Source: Caryophanales bacterium UBA1427
Lineage (GTDB): Bacteria > Bacillota_I > Bacilli_A > ML615J-28 > CAG-313
Assembly (NCBI GenBank): GCA_002329485.1
Contig: DCTZ01000017.1
Location: 1-28,087 of the forward strand
DNA: 28,087 bases
Direction: 5' to 3'
Part shown: positions 15,218 through 21,198 of the stretch, in pieces
How positions within the stretch are numbered: the stretch's first letter is position 1
Layout: every line of letters begins with the position of its first letter
Notes under the pieces: generated by a model
The model's database searches: none
Told to the model about the DNA's origin: nothing
The model's input: only the letters and a program-made list of their open reading frames with translations
Program-made: the position numbers and the translations under genes

Positions 15218-16048
15218 ATGATGTATTTGATTCATAAATTATTCTCCTTAATTGATGGGACGATGAAGACGCCCAGCAATTACGGATGGTTTCATATTTT
15301 GTCATTAATGTTAATGGTGTTAACCGTGATAATTGTTGCCAAGTCGGTTAAAGATAATCCCGACCGCGCCGTAAAGAAAACCTTAATTGGCTTTACAGTT
15401 GTATCTTTAACCCTTGAGATAATGAAGCAAGGTCTTTTCACTCATGTTAATTCTGCTTATCAATGGTATGCTTTTCCCTTTCAATTTTGTTCCACGCCAA
15501 TGTATATTGCTTTATTGAGCTTAATCGTAAACCACCGAAAAGTAAAAGAAGCTTTCTATTCTTTTCTGGCCGTCTATGGTTTATTTGGTGGGTTGGTGGT
15601 GATGTTATATCCGAATGATGTTTATATTGATTTGATTATGATTGATATTCAAACGATGATGCATCATGGCGGAATGGTTGTTGTGGGTTGTACATTGATT
15701 TTTGCGGATAAAGTGAAATTCAATTTTTCGAGTTTGTTGAAAGCAAGTTTTGTCTTCTTGGGATTGGTTGCAATAGCATTTGTTTTAAACATTAGTGCTT
15801 TCAACGCGGGGTTGACTTCCTTTAATATGTTTTATATCAGCCCTTATATCGCCAATCATTTGCCGATTTTATCGACAATCTATCAAACTCAACCTTATAT
15901 TGTTTTCTTTTTATGTTATATTTTGGGGTTTGGCTTAGCCGCTTTTATAATGCAAAAGATGGGATCGGGGTTAAATAACTTATTTAGCCTATTCAACACA
16001 AAACGCTCCCCGGAAAAGACTAGGCTGTTGAGCGACAGCAATGCCTAA
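15218..16048 (+). CDS. YwaF/TMEM164-like integral membrane protein
   Basis: 276 residues with about seven hydrophobic helices. It resembles the TIGR02206/YwaF family, related to eukaryotic TMEM164. Supporting motifs are FPFQFCSTPMY (86-96), with a Cys at the end of a conserved [LF]P[LF]x[LF]C block, and MMHHGGM (147-153), carrying family-type histidines. TMEM164 is reported to be a membrane acyltransferase acting on ether phospholipids, but bacterial members have no established function, so that role is only a possibility. ATG at 15218 is followed directly by a second ATG; AAAGGA lies upstream of both. Flanked by terminators, so monocistronic. Confidence 0.75.
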   Translation: MMYLIHKLFSLIDGTMKTPSNYGWFHILSLMLMVLTVIIVAKSVKDNPDRAVKKTLIGFTVVSLTLEIMKQGLFTHVNSAYQWYAFPFQFCSTPMYIALLSLIVNHRKVKEAFYSFLAVYGLFGGLVVMLYPNDVYIDLIMIDIQTMMHHGGMVVVGCTLIFADKVKFNFSSLLKASFVFLGLVAIAFVLNISAFNAGLTSFNMFYISPYIANHLPILSTIYQTQPYIVFFLCYILGFGLAAFIMQKMGSGLNNLFSLFNTKRSPEKTRLLSDSNA

Positions 16049-16085
16049 ACAAAATCAATCGTTTTATTGAATCAACAAACCACTC

Positions 16086-16110
16086 GAGGAGATAAAACTC
16101 CTCTTTTTTT
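16086..16110 (+). terminator. Rho-independent terminator after the YwaF-like gene
   Basis: GAGGAG (16086-16091) and CTCCTC (16098-16103) form a perfect 6-base GC-rich stem with an AT loop, followed by a run of seven to eight T. Confidence 0.85.
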
Positions 16111-16165
16111 TCTGGGAACTATTTAAATTTTTAAAACGAATTTTTCCGACTTCACTAACAAAATT

Positions 16166-16194
16166 TTGAATTTTTTTTAAATTGGTGATATAAT
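16166..16194 (+). promoter_or_regulatory. Promoter of the PNPOx-fold gene
   Basis: TTGAAT (16166-16171), 17-base spacer, TATAAT (16189-16194). Transcription would start near 16201, leaving a leader of about 90 bases of T-rich sequence with no evident structure. Confidence 0.65.
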
Positions 16195-16290
16195 TTTTTT
16201 AGGAAAAGAACAAACGGTTTTTGTTGGACTATCTTTAATAATTTTAAAAAAATATTCCTTTTTGTCTTTAATAAATAAGGAGGATAAAAA

Positions 16291-16683
16291 ATGGATCGAG
16301 TTTGTGAATTTTTAAAAGAAGTGGGCTGTTATTATTTAGCGACTTTAGAAGGCGATCAACCAAGAGTTCGGCCGTTTGGAACCGCACATATTTTTGAAGG
16401 CAAATTATATATTCAATCCGGCAAAGCCAAAAATGTTTCCAAACAATTGGCAATTAACCCTAAAGCCGAAATTTGTGCCTATAAGGATGGTTTATGGTTG
16501 AGACTTGCTTGCGAATTGATTGAAGATGACCGGGCAGTTGCCAGGAAATCGATGTTGGATGCCTATCCAAACTTACGAAACATCTATGACGAAAACGATG
16601 GCAACTGCCAAGTGTTTTATGTACGGAATGCGGTGGCTAGTTTTTATTCATTTGGTCAAGAACCGGAAATAATAAAGTTCTGA
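16291..16683 (+). CDS. Pyridoxamine 5'-phosphate oxidase-fold flavoprotein
   Basis: 130 residues, cytoplasmic, preceded by AAGGAGG. The split-barrel PNPOx-like pattern is clear: CYYLATLEGDQPRVRPFGTA (13-32), FEGKLYIQSGKAKNVSKQL (35-53) and NPKAEICAY (56-64). Members bind FMN or F420-like cofactors and reduce small molecules, or serve as heme or flavin-binding proteins; specificity cannot be read from sequence. It has its own promoter and terminator, so it is monocistronic. TGA stop at 16681-16683 is followed immediately by TAA. Confidence 0.87.
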   Translation: MDRVCEFLKEVGCYYLATLEGDQPRVRPFGTAHIFEGKLYIQSGKAKNVSKQLAINPKAEICAYKDGLWLRLACELIEDDRAVARKSMLDAYPNLRNIYDENDGNCQVFYVRNAVASFYSFGQEPEIIKF

Positions 16684-16714
16684 TAAACAACAAACCGCAA
16701 GTAATCTAAATAGA

Positions 16715-16747
16715 AACGTTGATATCCAAAAGTATCGACGTTTTTTT
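16715..16747 (+). terminator. Rho-independent terminator after the PNPOx-fold gene
   Basis: AACGTTGATA (16715-16724) and TATCGACGTT (16733-16742) pair over 10 positions with one G-T wobble, followed by T-run. Confidence 0.85.
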
Positions 16748-17002
16748 AAAATGGCAGTTGGGTCGAAATAGCCTAAATATTAATTTATATGTAGAAAACA
16801 ATTTACCTCCTTAATCTGCGATAACTACACGCAATTCCTTAGGTGAAAATGTCAAATTTAACCGTCTTTTTGCTTATTTTGACTTTTTTATAGCGAAAGA
16901 GGGTATTTTAATCAAAAACAAATTTATCTCATTTTGGGGGCAAAATGTTATTCTTTAGGATTTCGTCTGCATTTTTTTTGTTAATTTTTGCATTTTAATT
17001 GA

Positions 17003-17016
17003 TGTAAGCGCTTTCT
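17003..17016 (+). promoter_or_regulatory. cre-like site upstream of oppA
   Basis: TGTAAGCGCTTTCT matches the CcpA catabolite-response consensus (TGWAANCGNTNWCA) at 13 of 14 positions, with T in place of the last A. It lies about 70 bases before the -35 box and overlaps the left arm of the hairpin at 17006-17056. No CcpA gene is in the window, so function is inferred. Confidence 0.45.
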
Positions 17017-17056
17017 ACAACGACTTTTTATTAAAAAAGATAAAAAGAAAGCGTTT
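17006..17056 (+). terminator. Terminator-like hairpin just upstream of the oppA promoter
   Basis: CGCTTTCT (17009-17016) and AGAAAGCG (17046-17053) are perfect; outward G-T and A-T pairs extend the stem. An inner stem CTTTTT/AAAAAG fills the loop, and seven T follow. It could end read-through from upstream, insulating the opp promoter, or end a leader RNA made from an earlier promoter that I could not identify. Confidence 0.6.
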
Positions 17057-17082
17057 TTTTCGTTTTCTAGTGTTAAAATGTC

Positions 17083-17111
17083 TTGACTAGTATTTTTTTG
17101 TGTGGTATAAT
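17083..17111 (+). promoter_or_regulatory. Strong promoter of the opp operon
   Basis: TTGACT (17083-17088), exactly 17 bases, TATAAT (17106-17111) with a TGG extended -10 element. This is the best promoter match in the window and fits abundant expression of a substrate-binding lipoprotein. The start of transcription near 17118 gives a short leader of about 31 bases. Confidence 0.85.
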
Positions 17112-17148
17112 TAAAGTACTATATTTAGGAAAAAGGAGAGATAGTTTA

Positions 17149-19989
17149 ATGAAATCAACAAAAAGAATTTTAAGTGTTATAACACTCTTGGTTTTGGCTG
17201 TTATACTTGTTGGTTGTAAAAACACTGCTGGTAGGCCAAAAATCCTTGGTGCAGATGACACAAGCGTTCCACGTTTTTCAACCTTTGATCCAAAAGCTGG
17301 CGTAACAGCTAAAGATAGCGAAGGTAATGATTTAACAGCTCAAATCCAAATTTCCGGTGAAGTCGATACTGAAGTTCCAGCCGTTTATGAACTTGAATAT
17401 TCGGTAAAAGACTCCGAAGACCGGGAAACTAAGGTTTTACGTAGGGTTACAGTTACACCTGAAGATACATCTGGCTTCAGATATGCAAATTATTTGGAAG
17501 GTGTAAACTATAGTTACCTATCTGCAAGCGAAAAAGCAAAATTGTTTGCAGCTGCCGAAAACTATTTGATTGAAAATGTTTATGCAGGTATCCCACTATA
17601 CAATAGTGCAAGCCGGGTTATTTTCTCTGACCGTGTTTCATTGTTCTCAGAAGATTATAATGGTGTTCTTGGCTTTGGTATTGCCTTCTCAGAATTAACC
17701 GAAGACGACTCGCACGTTATTATGTATGGTGATACTTATGGTAATCCAGGCGAATATACTTGGAGAACTGTATTCTCAAACGATCCTCAAGGCTTCAACC
17801 CTTGGATTTCTGATGATGCAGCAACCTCTGATTTCGTTGATATGTTTACTGGTGCGCTATATGATTTCGTCTTTGACGAAACAAAAACAGGTTATAAGAT
17901 TGTTCCTTCTCTAGCAAAAGAAGAACCTATTCCTGTAGACGCACAAGTCATCAATGGTAAGACAGTTGCTTCTGTTTGGAAAATTCCTATTCGCGATGAC
18001 TTACAATGGAAATACCATCCAGACACTGATACAAGCTCATTCCCAGCGGGACATGAAAAACTAGATGCTAATGACTGGCTATGGACTTGGAAAACAGCTT
18101 TGACAGAAAAATGGTTCAGAGCTAGAACTGGTGGCGGAGACTTCGTAAGCAAAGGGGTTAAAGGCGTTAAAGACTTTATGGAATCCCCAACTGAAGAAAA
18201 CTGGGCAAAAGTTGGATTAAAAGTTATTGATGGCAACACCTTATTGATTGAATACGATGAACCAATCGATGCATTCAACTTCAAATATGGTTTTGCTGGC
18301 GCAATCCTTCCAGCTATTCACCAAGACATTTACGAAGCAGATCCTGATAGTTACGGTACATCACCAACAACCGTTGCTGCAAGTGGTATCTATTACTTAG
18401 ATACATACACACGCGGACAATTAGTTCTTTATAAGAAGAACGATTTACACCCTGATAAAGAAAATTACCATTACACAGGTTACCAATTCCGTTTTGTTGA
18501 AGGTTCTGACAATATCTTCGCAGAATTTGAAGCAGGACGTTTGGAAAGCGCAAGCATTCCAACATCAAGAGTTGATGAATTCTTAAGTGACGAACGCGTT
18601 AAGGTTTCCCCTAGCGCTTCCACAACAAGATTGAACATCAATGCCTTCGGAACACCTGCAAAACGCGATGAATTCAAGGCAAATAATCCTTCAATTGGTA
18701 TTGACGACGAATACCTACCAGAACCAATCTTAATGTACACAGAAATGAGACAAGCATTGTATTATGGTTTGGACAGAAAACATGCAGCGGAAAATGTTGC
18801 GAAAGTTTATGCTCCTCAACACACATACTTTGCAGCTACTTATTTCTTAGATGCTGAATCCGGATTGTCGGTACGCGGTACACCTGAGGGTCAAGATACA
18901 TTTGATCGTTTTGCTGGTTCATCTCACGGTTTTGTTCCTGATGCTGCAAAAGACTTGTTCAAAGACGCAGTCGCAAAAGCAATTGCTGACGGACATTACC
19001 AAAGAGGAACTTCATCTAACTACACAGAAATTGAATTCAGCTTGATTTATGCATCTTCCGGTAGCACAGCTTTACAAGCATATGTTCAAAACCTAATTGA
19101 ACAATATGAAGCTCTATTAGTGGATGATGTTAACTATGTAAAAGTTAAATTCGACTACCAAGATGTACCATTCCCTAACAACTACTACGACTATGCAATG
19201 CCTGCCAAAGCTGACTTTGTAATCGGCGGTATCCAAGGCTCATTGCTAGATGCGCCAGGATTCCTAGATGTATTCTGCGATGACAACCGTGGCGGCTTTA
19301 CTCTCAACTGGGGTATTGATACTTCCACAGCTAACATTAAAGTTGAATACACTAACTTAAATGGCGAAGCAGTTAAAGAATATTGGAGCTTCAATGCAAT
19401 CGTTGAATCCTTATCAAGAAAAGTATACGTTAAGGAAGGCCGCGAACAAAAAGACTGGAGTAATCCAGATGACCTAATTAGGGCATACCAAGATATGGAT
19501 AACGATCCAGCTACTGAAATCCTTCCAGGTGACCAAAGTCTAGCTGAAACTCTTTTAGGCAAGACATTTGCTGAAATCATGGAAGAAAAAGATTATTCTG
19601 CTGTTGATGCTAAAGTAGCAGTTACTCAAGGCGGTAAGAATGTTCTTTACGTTATTGGTAAAGTTGGCAAAAACTGGATGTTATATAATACACTCAATTT
19701 GGCTACTGACCCTAAAGCATTAATCGATGCGGAATTCACAAAATTAGCCGGAGCAGCATTGTCAGCAGAAATCGAATTACTAGATACAGATGAAAAATTA
19801 GCTGCTAACGAATATATCGCTGCAAACTTCGGTTGGGAAACATTACAAGAAGTGGCAGATGAGTTTGAAATCCCACTAAGTGAATTAAGAGTTTATGCAA
19901 CTACTTACACTTATTCTGGTGCTACTTATTCTGATGCTGCAGTCTTGAAGAAAATCGGAGATTACTACTTATTCGTTGAATGGCTATAA
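17149..19989 (+). CDS. oppA: Oligopeptide-binding lipoprotein OppA, enlarged
   Basis: 946 residues from the ATG at 17149 (AAAGGAGAG upstream); typical OppA is about 540-620. Lipobox LVGC gives lipid-modified Cys23. Residues about 28-102 form an Ig-like surface domain of DUF5011 type (TAKDSEGNDLTAQIQISG.., YELEYSVKDSEDRETKV). An extended segment follows, then an SBP_bac_5 peptide-binding core from about 205 (FSNDPQGFNPWISDDAATSD, FTGALYDFVF, then WKIPIRDDLQWKYHP with a DANDWLWTWK element) to about 760. The last ~180 residues are an acidic extension (DMDNDPATEILPGDQSLAET onward) not seen in standard OppA. It captures peptides outside the cell and passes them to OppBC. Codon choice (many GCA, ACA, CCA) looks different from the first half of the window, perhaps reflecting high expression. 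Confidence 0.9.
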   Translation: MKSTKRILSVITLLVLAVILVGCKNTAGRPKILGADDTSVPRFSTFDPKAGVTAKDSEGNDLTAQIQISGEVDTEVPAVYELEYSVKDSEDRETKVLRRVTVTPEDTSGFRYANYLEGVNYSYLSASEKAKLFAAAENYLIENVYAGIPLYNSASRVIFSDRVSLFSEDYNGVLGFGIAFSELTEDDSHVIMYGDTYGNPGEYTWRTVFSNDPQGFNPWISDDAATSDFVDMFTGALYDFVFDETKTGYKIVPSLAKEEPIPVDAQVINGKTVASVWKIPIRDDLQWKYHPDTDTSSFPAGHEKLDANDWLWTWKTALTEKWFRARTGGGDFVSKGVKGVKDFMESPTEENWAKVGLKVIDGNTLLIEYDEPIDAFNFKYGFAGAILPAIHQDIYEADPDSYGTSPTTVAASGIYYLDTYTRGQLVLYKKNDLHPDKENYHYTGYQFRFVEGSDNIFAEFEAGRLESASIPTSRVDEFLSDERVKVSPSASTTRLNINAFGTPAKRDEFKANNPSIGIDDEYLPEPILMYTEMRQALYYGLDRKHAAENVAKVYAPQHTYFAATYFLDAESGLSVRGTPEGQDTFDRFAGSSHGFVPDAAKDLFKDAVAKAIADGHYQRGTSSNYTEIEFSLIYASSGSTALQAYVQNLIEQYEALLVDDVNYVKVKFDYQDVPFPNNYYDYAMPAKADFVIGGIQGSLLDAPGFLDVFCDDNRGGFTLNWGIDTSTANIKVEYTNLNGEAVKEYWSFNAIVESLSRKVYVKEGREQKDWSNPDDLIRAYQDMDNDPATEILPGDQSLAETLLGKTFAEIMEEKDYSAVDAKVAVTQGGKNVLYVIGKVGKNWMLYNTLNLATDPKALIDAEFTKLAGAALSAEIELLDTDEKLAANEYIAANFGWETLQEVADEFEIPLSELRVYATTYTYSGATYSDAAVLKKIGDYYLFVEWL

Positions 19990-20026
19990 TTTCTAAATTT
20001 TACTTGCTAACCAATAAGTAAAATAT

Positions 20027-20056
20027 TAGGGGGTCGCTTGAACCTAGCACCCCCTA
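20027..20056 (+). terminator. GC-rich hairpin between oppA and oppB (partial terminator)
   Basis: TAGGGGGT (20027-20034) and ACCCCCTA (20049-20056) are perfect 8-base complements with a 14-base loop. No T-run follows (TTCTCTATG). Such a stem between binding-protein and permease genes commonly stabilises the upstream mRNA or lets only some polymerases through, giving more OppA than permease. Confidence 0.65.
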
Positions 20057-20100
20057 TTCTCTATGTTAAAACATTTTTAGAAAAGATTGGGTGAATATAA

Positions 20101-21198
20101 ATGAAAAAGTATGTTATACAGAGAGTAATCTGGATTTTTATAATACTTTTCACAACACTGACTATGACTTATGTGTTACTGAAATTAGCTCCAGAATTTC
20201 CTCCTGGAAAAAATGAAGACAAAGACATCTGGCTAGAAAAACAAGTTGAAGACGGTTATTATACTTCCGATTATTTGGATAAAAACGATCCTGATGATAT
20301 GGCTTATTTGGAAGAAGTTAAAAAACGTTCCGATTATAATAAAACCGTCTTTATTGTTAATCCAATCGGAAGTACCAGCACGACTTATAAAGTGTTTTAC
20401 CGCGTTCCAATACCTGTTCAATATTTCAGATGGTTATATAATGTCATAACAAAATGGGATTGGGGTACATCAACCAAAATCGCCATTAACAGACCAGCCT
20501 TCTCAGTCATTTCCCAACGAATGCCTTTAACCTTGATTCTTAATCTGGCAGGGTTGATTTTTTATCTTCCGTTTGGTTTTGCTTTTGGGATTATCGCTGC
20601 ACTTAAGAAAGATAAATTGATTGACAATCTCATGCAAATATTTATCATGGTTTTCTTGTCAATCCCAAGTCTAGTTTTATTGTTAACGTTAATCATCATT
20701 TTGTCGTACAAACTTAATTGGCTACCGTCACTGTTCCCATTAATAGGAATTGAAAGCAACTGGCAGATTGCCAAGGGATTTATTGTCCCTATTATTGCAA
20801 TGTCGCTTCCATCGATAGCCAGTTTAACTAGACTATTAAGAGCCGAATTATCCGAAGTTCTAACTAGCGATTTCGTTATGTTGGCAAAGACAAAAGGGTT
20901 ATCCCACGGTCAATCTGTTATAAGACATGCTATCAGAAATTCCTTGGTTCCGATGGTTCCAATTATTATTGGATCATTTGCGGGGTTGTTATCTGGTTCC
21001 TTTATTATGGAAAGAGTATATGGTATTCCGGGAGTAGGAACAATTACCTTAAGAGCGCTGCAACAAAACAACTACGATTATAATGTGTTAATGGCTTCCA
21101 ATGCTTTTTATGGCATTATCGGGCTCTTTACCGTATTAATCGTCGACCTTTCTTACGGACTTGTCGATCCGCAAATTAGGATGGGGGCGAAAAAATAA
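20101..21198 (+). CDS. oppB: Oligopeptide permease OppB
   Basis: 365 residues; OppB is usually about 305-320. TM1 at about 8-28. An enlarged, highly charged outer loop (about 30-125) contains acidic runs such as KNDPDDMAYLEEVKK, where a standard loop is about half as long. Five further helices lie at about 143-166, 178-202, 227-243, 285-302 and 333-350. The BPD_transp_1 EAA loop (RAELSEVLTSDFVMLAKTKG, 247-266, then RHAIRNSLVP) should dock an ATPase. MERVYGIPGVG (303-313) and a DPQIR end are classic. The ribosome site is weak (GGGTGA). Overlaps oppC by one base (TAATG). Confidence 0.93.
   Translation: MKKYVIQRVIWIFIILFTTLTMTYVLLKLAPEFPPGKNEDKDIWLEKQVEDGYYTSDYLDKNDPDDMAYLEEVKKRSDYNKTVFIVNPIGSTSTTYKVFYRVPIPVQYFRWLYNVITKWDWGTSTKIAINRPAFSVISQRMPLTLILNLAGLIFYLPFGFAFGIIAALKKDKLIDNLMQIFIMVFLSIPSLVLLLTLIIILSYKLNWLPSLFPLIGIESNWQIAKGFIVPIIAMSLPSIASLTRLLRAELSEVLTSDFVMLAKTKGLSHGQSVIRHAIRNSLVPMVPIIIGSFAGLLSGSFIMERVYGIPGVGTITLRALQQNNYDYNVLMASNAFYGIIGLFTVLIVDLSYGLVDPQIRMGAKK

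Larger units (their letters stand above)
16748..17082 (+). other. Long non-coding region upstream of the opp operon
   Basis: About 335 bases without a supported gene. They hold a perfect hairpin CATTTTG-GGGG-CAAAATG (16930-16947), a cre-like site and a terminator-like hairpin (listed separately). A GTCAAA..TTTGAC pair is also present at about 16849-16892. The sequence is AT-rich, and its density of paired motifs suggests an operon-specific regulatory region. Confidence 0.5.

Noticed and set aside
16711..16806. Minus-strand 31-codon frame with AGGAGG upstream (TTG start)
   Set aside because: It runs into the terminator hairpin, shows no protein-like pattern, and a chance ribosome site in AT-rich DNA is likely.
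17083..17148. Upstream extension of OppA
   Set aside because: This stretch contains the -35 and -10 boxes; the ATG at 17149 with AAAGGAGAG begins a proper lipoprotein signal.
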